A DNA stretch of 8,556 bases from an uncultured Atopostipes sp. GTDB taxonomy: Bacteria > Bacillota > Bacilli > Lactobacillales > Carnobacteriaceae_A. The notes under the pieces are model-generated. The model saw only the letters and a program-made list of their open reading frames with translations. It ran no database searches and was not told where the DNA came from. This document shows, piece by piece, positions 1 through 5,628 of the stretch (its first letter is position 1; each line of letters opens with the position of its first letter). The DNA lies in contig CAJUOQ010000055.1 of the NCBI GenBank assembly GCA_910588235.1, positions 1 to 8,556 on the forward strand. Reading direction: 5' to 3'. The translations under genes were made by a program, and so were the position numbers.

Positions 1-5
1 TAAAA

Positions 6-42
6 ATGGTGTCAATGAATCTGAAAGATCCATCAACACCAT
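6..42. terminator. Imperfect stem-loop at left edge, possible terminator
   Basis: Bases 6-12 (ATGGTGT) pair with 36-42 (ACACCAT). Inner pairs 15-17/31-33 and 19-22/26-29 continue the stem around a GAA loop, with small internal mismatches. Read on the minus strand, the hairpin is followed by five T residues, as in an intrinsic terminator. On the plus strand there is no U-run. It may close a gene lying to the left of the window. The rest of the leader up to base 149 is AT-rich with TATAAA-like -10 candidates (100-105), but I see no convincing -35. Confidence 0.3.
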
Positions 43-149
43 AAATTATAGAGCCGTGATTTGTTATCTGTACTGATAAGTTATATGTTATCCTTATTTT
101 ATAAAATAAAAATTTACTTGAAAAAATTTTAAGAGAGGAGAGACGATCG

Positions 150-872
150 ATGAATTTATTTTGGGATGAAGAAGTGCCTTTCATTTCTGTTTTTAATGGT
201 CATCATCTTTTTTATATTGCCGGAATGATTGGTTTACTTTTACTCATGTGCACCCAACACCGAAAAGTTAAAAAGCATGCCGATCAAATAAGACAATGGA
301 TTCTCCTAATATCTATCGGGCAACAAGTCCTTTTATACTCTTGGTATGTTTTTGAAATGGGTTTTGATGTTTCTGAATCACTGCCTTTCCATATTTCACG
401 TATCTCCAGTCTTTTAGGCATCGTCTATTTGTTTTCTAAAAATAATAAAGTATTGAATCTATTGTTTTATTTTGGCTTGTTTGCCTACGGTTCTTTTTTC
501 TATCCATCGCGAGTCTATCCGGTTTACCATGTCATTGGCCTTTCTTTCTTTATTAATCATGCCATCACGATTCTTTTACCTCTTTTTGCTGCGATTGCTT
601 ATAAATGGCGGCCCACCTTCAAAGGAGCGCTTAAAGCTTATGGTTGGTTTTTACTTTATTTCCTTTTTGTTTATACTTTAAATCCTGTGATTGATGGGAA
701 TTATTTTTATCTAAAATACCGCCCATTTTTTGTTGACTTACCTGAATCTCTATATATCCCTTTAGTATTAGTTGCTACATTAGCTATCTTTTTATTGGGC
801 TATTTATTGGCTCACTTCATTATTCATTTCGTTACCACAGAACAGCCATCCATCATTTCAGAAGAAGAATAA
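150..872 (+). CDS. YwaF/TIGR02206-type integral membrane protein
   Basis: The protein has 240 residues and about seven hydrophobic segments (roughly 18-34, 50-68, 79-95, 101-118, 126-150, 163-178, 200-228), so it is a polytopic membrane protein. It resembles the YwaF/TIGR02206 family of Firmicutes, which has no established function that I know. Features I associate with the family are LPFHISRIS (78-86) near the third segment, INHAITILLP (135-144), and a conserved loop NYFYLKYRP (184-192). His81, Arg84 and His137 are polar residues within or at the edge of membrane segments and could form a functional centre; that is inference. The ATG at 150 follows a good ribosome site (AGAGGAG, 134-140, 9 nt away), so the start is secure. 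The acidic tail (EEE) probably faces a soluble side. The gene stands alone and converges on the downstream reductase gene, so nothing nearby suggests its role. Confidence 0.85.
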   Translation: MNLFWDEEVPFISVFNGHHLFYIAGMIGLLLLMCTQHRKVKKHADQIRQWILLISIGQQVLLYSWYVFEMGFDVSESLPFHISRISSLLGIVYLFSKNNKVLNLLFYFGLFAYGSFFYPSRVYPVYHVIGLSFFINHAITILLPLFAAIAYKWRPTFKGALKAYGWFLLYFLFVYTLNPVIDGNYFYLKYRPFFVDLPESLYIPLVLVATLAIFLLGYLLAHFIIHFVTTEQPSIISEEE

Positions 873-874
873 AT

Positions 875-945
875 AAAGACCTAGAGGCGAACCTTGATAT
901 GCTCCCTTCAAAGTAGACAGGGGGCAGTTCACCTCTAGGTCTTTT
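875..945. terminator. Nested bidirectional terminator between convergent genes
   Basis: The outer stem 875-892/927-944 pairs 17 of 18 positions, the exception being C888/A931. Inside it, 900-906 (TGCTCCC) pairs with 920-926 (GGGGGCA) with one G-T wobble. The inner stem abuts the outer one on the right and is separated on the left by a 7-nt bulge. The plus strand ends in TTTT (942-945). The minus strand runs into AAATAAA complement, giving a weaker U-rich end. It sits in the 84-bp gap between two convergent stop codons, so it can serve both genes. Confidence 0.8.
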
Positions 946-956
946 AGTTTCTTTAT

Positions 957-1763
957 TTATAAATGATCGATCGTCTGTATCTCGTCCGCAGTTAGTTCAA
1001 AGTCAAAGATGTCGATATTCGCCGCTTGATTATCGCGGTTATGTGATTTAGGAATAACCACAATCCCTCTTTGAGTTTGATATCTAAGCAACACTTGTGC
1101 CCATGATTTATTATATTTTTCACCAATTTCAGCTAATTTCTTTTGTTGCTCATCGGTCGCTTTCATAGGGCCCCAAGCGACGGGCGTAATATCTAAATTC
1201 TTGAGTAAAGTGATCAGTTCTTCATTTTTCTCTTGTAAATTGATCTGAATTTGATTAACAGCGGGTTTGACGGTTGCAAATTCTTTCATTTCATTGAGCA
1301 AATCTTCATCAAAGTTTGAAACACCGATACTTTTTAGTTTTCCATCTTTATAATATTCTTCAAAAACTTCCCAAGTTTGTCTAAAGTGCTTCTTGTTTTT
1401 AATGGGATGGTGAATTAAAAAGAGATCTAAATAATCGGTTTCAAAATGACTTAAACTCTTTTCGATCGTTTGACGAATCGCTTCTTTTGAACCGACATAT
1501 TCTTCACCATTAGGAATTTTAGTCGTAATATAAAATTCTTCGCGAGGAACTTCACTTTCAGCCACTGTTTTCCCAACACCGGCTTCGTTACCATATGAGA
1601 TGGCTGCATCAATCGAACGATAACCTAATTCGATCGCATCTTTTAACGCTGTAAAGTCACCTGATAACTTCCCATTATACTCGTCATTCTCTTTCCCGTA
1701 TGTATTTGTCCCAGTACCAAGTAGAGGCATATTTTCGCCACTGTTCAATGTCACGTATTCCAT
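957..1763 (-). CDS. Aldo/keto reductase (AKR, YvgN/YtbE-like)
   Basis: The product is a soluble NADPH-dependent carbonyl reductase of the aldo/keto reductase superfamily, 268 residues long, slightly below the usual 275-285 of bacterial AKR5-type enzymes. The TIM-barrel landmarks are in order: the catalytic tetrad Asp52, Tyr57 (IDAAISYGNE), Lys82 (TTK) and His118 (LFLIHHP); the IGVSNF strand (146-151); NQIQIN (170-175); and the NADPH-phosphate loop IPKS (237-240). Relatives reduce methylglyoxal, other 2-oxoaldehydes or diketogluconate; the substrate here cannot be read from sequence. The usual Trp after the catalytic His (LIHWP) is His119, and the usual Tyr-His-Pro after NQI is Ile-Asn-Leu, so substrate preference may differ from textbook members. 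The ATG at 1763 has an AAAGGAGT ribosome site (1773-1780 complement, 9 nt spacing). It is transcribed alone, since a terminator separates it from the transporter gene upstream. Confidence 0.93.
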   Translation of the reverse strand: MEYVTLNSGENMPLLGTGTNTYGKENDEYNGKLSGDFTALKDAIELGYRSIDAAISYGNEAGVGKTVAESEVPREEFYITTKIPNGEEYVGSKEAIRQTIEKSLSHFETDYLDLFLIHHPIKNKKHFRQTWEVFEEYYKDGKLKSIGVSNFDEDLLNEMKEFATVKPAVNQIQINLQEKNEELITLLKNLDITPVAWGPMKATDEQQKKLAEIGEKYNKSWAQVLLRYQTQRGIVVIPKSHNRDNQAANIDIFDFELTADEIQTIDHL

Positions 1764-1804
1764 AGACTAAGCACTCCTTTAGTTGAATAATGATCTTGCT
1801 TATT

Positions 1805-1833
1805 ATTTTAGCAGACAGACTCTTTTTGCGAAA
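1805..1833 (-). promoter_or_regulatory. Probable promoter of the aldo/keto reductase gene
   Basis: Read on the minus strand, an extended -10 (TGC-TAAAAT, complement of 1805-1813) lies 17 bp from a poor -35 (TTTCGC, complement of 1828-1833). It is placed suitably upstream of the ribosome site at 1773-1780. The extended -10 makes a weak -35 acceptable. No operator-like inverted repeat is evident around it. Confidence 0.4.
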
Positions 1834-1857
1834 GGAATTACCTTTTAGACAGTACAT

Positions 1858-1894
1858 AAAAAACGACTACCTCTCATTGAAAGGTAGTCGTTTT
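1858..1894 (-). terminator. Intrinsic terminator of the cystine transporter gene
   Basis: Bases 1860-1872 pair perfectly with 1882-1894 (13 bp, GC core GACTACCT/AGGTAGTC) around a 9-nt loop. On the minus strand the stem is followed by a U-run ending at 1858. It lies 17 bp beyond the stop codon of the transporter gene and before the promoter of the aldo/keto reductase gene, so the two genes are separate units. Confidence 0.85.
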
Positions 1895-1910
1895 GAATTT
1901 GCATTTTAAA

Positions 1911-3296
1911 TTAATTCATATCTGGAGACACTTGTTTTTCATCATCATTTAGCACATCGTCATCAAAATTGTTTAAGCGTTTTGATGTCACAACACCTGC
2001 TAAGATACTATCGTTAACATTTAAGGCTGTACGTCCCATATCAAGGATCGGTTCGATTGAGACCATTAATCCAATAATTTCAATCGGTAGCCCTAAAGCA
2101 CCAAAAACGATTAATGAAGCAAATGTCGCTCCACCACCAACACCGGCAACTCCAAAGGACGAAATAGCCACTGTTGCGATAATCGTTGCCCAAACCGTAG
2201 GATCTGATAAATCCATTCCGACAGCTGGAGCAATCACAGCTACTAACATTGATGGATAAATACCCGCACAACCATTTTGTCCAATGGATAGACCAAAGGT
2301 AGCTGAAATATTCGCGGTGGTTGAGTCAACTCCTAATGCTTCTGACTGAGTAGAGATGTTTAATGGTAAAGCACCTGCACTTGAACGAGATGTAAAAGCA
2401 AAGCTTAAAACATTCCAAGTCTTTTTAAGATATTGAATTGGATTGACACCATGCACGGCTAAAATAATACCGTGAATGATAAACATAACGATCAACGCAA
2501 AATAAGTAGCGATCACAAAAGATCCCATATTTGCTAGAGCAGTAATGCTAGAAGTTGCAACCATTTTAGCCATTAAAGCTAAGATACCATAAGGTGCTAA
2601 ACGTAAAACCAAAGTAACCAAACGCATAACGATCGCGTGTAAACTGTCAATAATTGTTCGGAAAGTTTTTCCATGTTCAGGTTGTTTACGAGCAACACCT
2701 AAGTAAGCAATACCGACCATTACTGAAAAGATCACAACAGCAATCGTACTATTGTCACGGTTTCCAGATAAATCACTAAAGATATTCGTTGGAATAAAGT
2801 TGACAATCTGTTCCGGAATACTGTAGTTTTCGACTTGAGTAGCACTTTCTTGTAAAGAAGCAATACGCGCTTGTTCAGCCGCGCCTTGCGTAAATTCAGC
2901 GCCATCTAAGTTGAAAAGTAAGACAGAGGCAATACCTAAAGCAGAAGCAATCATGACTGTAATGACTAACACAGCCAAGACGTTTCCACCAATTTTTCCA
3001 ATATTGCTTTCGCCTTCCATTTCAGTAAATGCTCGTACCAACGATACGAAGATCAGTGGCATGACAAGCATTTGTAAGAAACGAACATACCCTAAACCAA
3101 CAATATCCATCCATTCAACGATCGATTGAGTTATCGAACTATCCGCTCCAAAGAGCATTTGAATGATTGCACCAAATACGATACCGATGCCTAAACCGGC
3201 AAATACTCGGTAAGCGTATTTAACATATTTAGATTGCATACGATATAGTAAATAAAGAAGTGCAACAAATACAACCAAAGTTAAAATAATTTCCAT
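1911..3296 (-). CDS. tcyP: L-cystine:cation symporter, TcyP-type (DAACS family)
   Basis: The product is a secondary transporter of the dicarboxylate/amino acid:cation symporter family, closest in pattern to L-cystine importer TcyP (461 residues here, about 463 in B. subtilis from memory). Landmarks from the chosen start are an early hydrophobic helix (3-18), the scaffold segment LQMLVMPLIFVSLV, the hairpin-1 serine motif TSRSSAGALP (about 302-311), GQNGCAGIYPS (339-349), the hairpin-2 motif GVAGVGGGATFAS (382-394), and the substrate motif DMGRTALNVND (419-429). Asp419, Arg422, Thr423 and Asn426 align with the binding residues of glutamate-transporter relatives. The position of the final sodium-ligand Asp is Ser430, with Asp429 beside it. 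The C-tail is short and acidic. I place the start at 3296 rather than the longer in-frame ATG at 3365: GGAGGG lies 6 nt upstream, while the earlier reading would add 23 non-family residues. The gene is divergent from the quinone reductase. Confidence 0.9.
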   Translation of the reverse strand: MEIILTLVVFVALLYLLYRMQSKYVKYAYRVFAGLGIGIVFGAIIQMLFGADSSITQSIVEWMDIVGLGYVRFLQMLVMPLIFVSLVRAFTEMEGESNIGKIGGNVLAVLVITVMIASALGIASVLLFNLDGAEFTQGAAEQARIASLQESATQVENYSIPEQIVNFIPTNIFSDLSGNRDNSTIAVVIFSVMVGIAYLGVARKQPEHGKTFRTIIDSLHAIVMRLVTLVLRLAPYGILALMAKMVATSSITALANMGSFVIATYFALIVMFIIHGIILAVHGVNPIQYLKKTWNVLSFAFTSRSSAGALPLNISTQSEALGVDSTTANISATFGLSIGQNGCAGIYPSMLVAVIAPAVGMDLSDPTVWATIIATVAISSFGVAGVGGGATFASLIVFGALGLPIEIIGLMVSIEPILDMGRTALNVNDSILAGVVTSKRLNNFDDDVLNDDEKQVSPDMN

Positions 3297-3336
3297 TTTA
3301 TACCCTCCCATATTAATTAGAATATTAAACTTTGTG

Positions 3337-3365
3337 CTGATACATTGTATTAAATATTGTCTCAA
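3337..3365 (-). promoter_or_regulatory. Candidate promoter of tcyP
   Basis: On the minus strand TTGAGA (complement of 3360-3365) lies 17 bp from TATCAG (complement of 3337-3342). An alternative -10, TACAAT (complement of 3344-3349), has a weaker -35. In either reading the -35 overlaps the 18-bp palindrome at 3363-3380. The leader is only about 35-45 nt, which leaves no room for a T-box or S-box riboswitch, so control is more likely by a DNA-binding protein. Confidence 0.4.
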
Positions 3366-3380
3366 ATTACTAGTAATTTG
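3363..3380. promoter_or_regulatory. Perfect 18-bp palindrome, probable operator
   Basis: CAAATTACTAGTAATTTG equals its own reverse complement over all 18 bases. It lies in the 194-bp divergent region and overlaps the likely -35 of tcyP, about 55 bp upstream of the -35 of the quinone reductase gene. A dimeric repressor (MarR, TetR or Rrf2 type) is the obvious reader, but I do not recognise the exact sequence as a named box. Lack of a U-run and of a loop argues against a terminator. Confidence 0.55.
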
Positions 3381-3434
3381 ATTACGATTGTAAATATTCT
3401 CTTCATTATTTTTTTAAGAAGTAGTCGGTCGTTT

Positions 3435-3463
3435 TTGTGATCGTTTTCCTAAAATGATATGAT
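3435..3463 (+). promoter_or_regulatory. Promoter of the quinone reductase gene
   Basis: TTGTGA (3435-3440) and TATGAT (3458-3463) are 17 bp apart, and the -10 is extended by TGA (3455-3457). The start of transcription should fall near 3470, close to the ribosome site TGGAGGT (3478-3484). Two TCGTTTT direct repeats, 3429-3435 and 3441-3447, flank and overlap the -35 with a 12-bp step and might be protein contacts. No MhqR-type inverted repeat is visible at this promoter. Confidence 0.6.
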
Positions 3464-3490
3464 GAAACTAAAATAAATGGAGGTCATTCA

Positions 3491-4480
3491 ATGAAGGCAG
3501 TACAAATTGAAGAATTTGGTGGACCTGAAGTGTTAAAGCTGGCAGAGATAGAAGAGCCCTCTCCGAATGCGCATGAAGTAAAAATAAAACTTTACGCAAC
3601 AGGCATTAACCCCAATGAAGTATATACAATTACTGGTGAATATGCTTATAATGTACCTAATTTACCTTATGTTCCGGGTTATGATGGGGCCGGTGAAGTA
3701 GAAGCAGTCGGAGCCGCTGTGGAAAATGTAAAGGTGGGCGATCGGGTTTACTTAAGTGCTTTTGGAGCTGAACGAAATTCGGGGACTTACGCGGAAAAAG
3801 TAGTGGTGGATGCTGAGAGTGTTCATCTTCTTCCTGATCATGTTTCTTACAAAGAAGGAGCAGGTTTAGGTATTCCAGGATTTACAGCTTATCTTGCTTT
3901 ATTTCAAAAAGCTCAAATTAAAGCCGGCGAAACAGTTCTTATTCATGGAGGAAGTGGAGCGGTAGGTAGCTTAGCCGTACAGATGGCTAAAGCGATCGGA
4001 GCGATTGTGATCGGGACTTCTAGTACCGAAGAAGGTCGCGACAGTATTTTGAAAATGGGTGCTGACTACGCAATTCCTCATGTGACCGCTGAAAACAAAG
4101 AAAAACTTTTAGAAGTAACAGAGGATAAAGGACCCGATGTCATTATAGAATTTTTAGCTAATGCGAATTTAGAAACAGATACAAAAGTAATTGCGGATGC
4201 TGGGCGTATTGTTATTGTAGGCAGTCGCGACACGATTGAAATAACCCCTCGAAATTTAATGTCGAATGAAGCCATAGTTACAGGAATGACGGTCATTAAT
4301 CCAGGAGAAGAGGCCATGAATGAAATGCACCATGGGATCTTTGCCTTTTTAGATACGGGTGTATTAAAACCAGTGATTGGTCATGAATTCTCTTTAGAAG
4401 AAGCTTCGGCAGCACATAAAAGTTTAATGGAATCTTCGGGAAGTGGACGAACTATTTTTAATATTAGAGAAGAATCTTAA
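3491..4480 (+). CDS. Zeta-crystallin-like NADPH:quinone oxidoreductase
   Basis: The product (329 residues) is a zinc-free member of the medium-chain dehydrogenase/reductase superfamily, quinone oxidoreductase branch, expected in the cytoplasm. The N-terminal GroES-like part opens MKAVQIEEFGGPEVLKL and contains GINPNEVYTITGEY (38-51), PYVPGYDGAGEVEAVG (59-74) and GDRV (83-86). The Rossmann part has the nucleotide loop IHGGSGAVGSLAVQMAK (151-167) and the family signature GRIVIVGSRDTIEITPRN (238-255). The pattern, including IIEFLANANL (218-227), is strikingly like animal zeta-crystallin/CRYZ as I remember it. Zinc ligands of alcohol dehydrogenases are absent. Relatives transfer electrons from NADPH to quinones or reduce alkenals, protecting cells from electrophiles; the exact substrate here is inferred. 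The start is supported by TGGAGGT 6 nt upstream. It is monocistronic, between its own promoter and terminator, and divergent from tcyP. Confidence 0.92.
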   Translation: MKAVQIEEFGGPEVLKLAEIEEPSPNAHEVKIKLYATGINPNEVYTITGEYAYNVPNLPYVPGYDGAGEVEAVGAAVENVKVGDRVYLSAFGAERNSGTYAEKVVVDAESVHLLPDHVSYKEGAGLGIPGFTAYLALFQKAQIKAGETVLIHGGSGAVGSLAVQMAKAIGAIVIGTSSTEEGRDSILKMGADYAIPHVTAENKEKLLEVTEDKGPDVIIEFLANANLETDTKVIADAGRIVIVGSRDTIEITPRNLMSNEAIVTGMTVINPGEEAMNEMHHGIFAFLDTGVLKPVIGHEFSLEEASAAHKSLMESSGSGRTIFNIREES

Positions 4481-4526
4481 TAGAAAGAAAAAGGGAGGTC
4501 TGATCGCGACCTCTTTTTTCTTTCTA
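4481..4526 (+). terminator. Intrinsic terminator after the quinone reductase gene
   Basis: GAGGTC (4495-4500) pairs with GACCTC (4508-4513) around a 7-nt loop. A-rich bases upstream (4481-4492) pair with the T-rich tail (4514-4526) with one bulge, extending the stem to the stop codon. TTTTTT at 4514-4519 supplies the U-run. Confidence 0.85.
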
Positions 4527-4557
4527 TGTAAAATACCTTCAATTCGAAGTTTTAGAC

Positions 4558-4586
4558 TTGCATAATAAAAGAGGACTTGGTATAAT
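4558..4586 (+). promoter_or_regulatory. Strong promoter of the dioxygenase/glyoxalase pair
   Basis: TTGCAT (4558-4563) and a consensus TATAAT (4581-4586) are separated by 17 bp, and TGG (4578-4580) makes an extended -10. The predicted start of transcription, near 4593, falls inside the adjacent inverted repeat, so a protein bound there would block initiation. This is the arrangement expected of a tightly repressed, inducible promoter. Confidence 0.75.
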
Positions 4587-4605
4587 TATCTCGAATTCGA
4601 AATAA
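4586..4605. promoter_or_regulatory. MhqR-like operator on the promoter
   Basis: The core at 4587-4604, TATCTCGAATTCGAAATA, is an inverted repeat with one mismatch (C4590/A4601). Including T4586/A4605, nine of ten pairs match. From memory, the MhqR box of B. subtilis is tATCTcgaAtTCgAGATa, so this differs at a single base (A for G at 4601). MhqR is a MarR-type repressor released by quinones and catechols, and its known targets are ring-cleaving dioxygenase/glyoxalase genes of the kind that follow here. The site overlaps the end of the -10 and the predicted transcription start. No mhqR-like gene is in this window. Confidence 0.7.
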
Positions 4606-4638
4606 AGCGAAGATTGAATAAATAAAGGGGATATGAAT

Positions 4639-5607
4639 ATGGATAAATCATTATTAGGCATCCATCACGTTACAGCAGTTACAGATGATGTTGTTCGCAA
4701 TTATGAATTTTTTACCAATATTTTAGGGATGCGTTTAGTTAAAAAAACAATTAATCAAGACGATATTCAAACATACCACACATATTATGCAGACCACATC
4801 GGAACGCCAGGCACAACGATGACTTTTTTCGCAAATGAACATTCGCAAGCTGGAAAACATGGGACGAATTCTGTGACACGCACAGGTTTACGAGTACCCA
4901 ATGATGAAGCTTTGCAATATTATATGGAGCGTTTTGACCAATACAATGTTAAGCATGCAGGGATTCAAGAAGTCTTTGGGAAGAAAGTGTTACCTTTTGA
5001 AGAGCCCGATGGACAACGTTATCAATTAGTATCAGATGTAGATAATGAAGGTATGGCTCCTGGGGAAGGCTGGGAATTAAGTCCTGTTCCCAATGAATAT
5101 GTGATCTATGGTTTAGGACCGGTCGAAATTACAGTTTCTTATTTTGAAAAATTTAAAGATCATTTACTTGATTTCTATGGATTTGAAATTGTAGCGGAAG
5201 AAAAAGATGCAGTTTTACTTGAAGTAGGCGAAGGGGGCAATGGTGGACAAATTATCCTCAGACATGATGAAGAGTCACCAGTCGCTGAGCCAGGAAATGG
5301 TGAAGTCCATCATATCGCTCTCCGTGTTGAAAATAGAGAAGCTCTCAAAGCTTGGGAAAAATTATATAGTCAAAACTTATTCCACCATTCTGGATTTATC
5401 GAGCGCCATTATTTTGGAGCGTTATATGTGCGAGTCGGCCATGTCTTATTTGAACTTTCTTCAGACGATCCAGGTTTTACTATTGATGAACCGTATGAAA
5501 CATTAGGGGAGAGTTTAGCACTTCCCGCAGAATTTGAAGCTCAACGAAAAGAAATTGAACAAAAGATTCGTCCATTTGATACGACCGTCGATCGTACGAA
5601 GCAATAA
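4639..5607 (+). CDS. VOC-family ring-cleaving dioxygenase/glyoxalase (MhqO/MhqA-type)
   Basis: The product (322 residues) contains two vicinal-oxygen-chelate halves. Metal-ligand candidates are His9/His10 in the opening GIHHVTAV, His224/His225 in VHHIALRV, and Glu272 in FELSSDDPGF, a two-His-one-Glu set as in Fe- or Mn-dependent extradiol dioxygenases. LGMRLVKKTIN (29-39) and DDPGFTIDEP near the end are typical of the MhqA/MhqE/MhqO group, which protects against methylhydroquinone and catechol, probably by ring cleavage or by removing thiol adducts. I choose ATG 4639 rather than ATG 4633: the AGGGGA site (4626-4631) is 7 nt from 4639 but only about 1 nt from 4633. It is the first gene of a two-gene operon under the MhqR-like box, with 21 nt to the next gene. 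Biochemical activity is inferred from family. Confidence 0.88.
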   Translation: MDKSLLGIHHVTAVTDDVVRNYEFFTNILGMRLVKKTINQDDIQTYHTYYADHIGTPGTTMTFFANEHSQAGKHGTNSVTRTGLRVPNDEALQYYMERFDQYNVKHAGIQEVFGKKVLPFEEPDGQRYQLVSDVDNEGMAPGEGWELSPVPNEYVIYGLGPVEITVSYFEKFKDHLLDFYGFEIVAEEKDAVLLEVGEGGNGGQIILRHDEESPVAEPGNGEVHHIALRVENREALKAWEKLYSQNLFHHSGFIERHYFGALYVRVGHVLFELSSDDPGFTIDEPYETLGESLALPAEFEAQRKEIEQKIRPFDTTVDRTKQ

Positions 5608-5628
5608 AAAGAGAGGTTCGAGAGTTTT

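Noticed and set aside
472..681. Alternative frame inside the YwaF-type gene
   Set aside because: It is hydrophobic only because it overlaps T-rich membrane-protein codons in another frame. It has no ribosome site.
1969..2259. Open frame on the plus strand opposite tcyP (also 2911-3129)
   Set aside because: These are antisense shadows of a conserved membrane protein gene. They lack ribosome sites and have compositionally odd translations.
3297..3362. Riboswitch or T-box leader for the cystine transporter
   Set aside because: The predicted leader is too short and shows no stem-loops, T-box sequence or terminator/antiterminator pair.
3297..3365. Longer N-terminus for the cystine symporter starting at 3365
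   Set aside because: The extra 23 residues are not membrane-like or family-like. The GGAGGG ribosome site lies inside that stretch and points to the ATG at 3296, and the -35 candidate TTGAGA would lie inside the coding sequence.
4078..4317. Minus-strand open frame inside the quinone reductase gene (and similar ones at 5767-5961, 7586-7879, 8070-8282)
   Set aside because: All lie wholly within well-supported genes on the other strand, have no ribosome site and show no recognisable domain.
5608..5628. Separate MhqR-like half-site TTCGAGA before the second dioxygenase gene
   Set aside because: Only one half is present, there is no inverted partner and no promoter, and it lies in the ribosome-binding region of an operon-internal gene.
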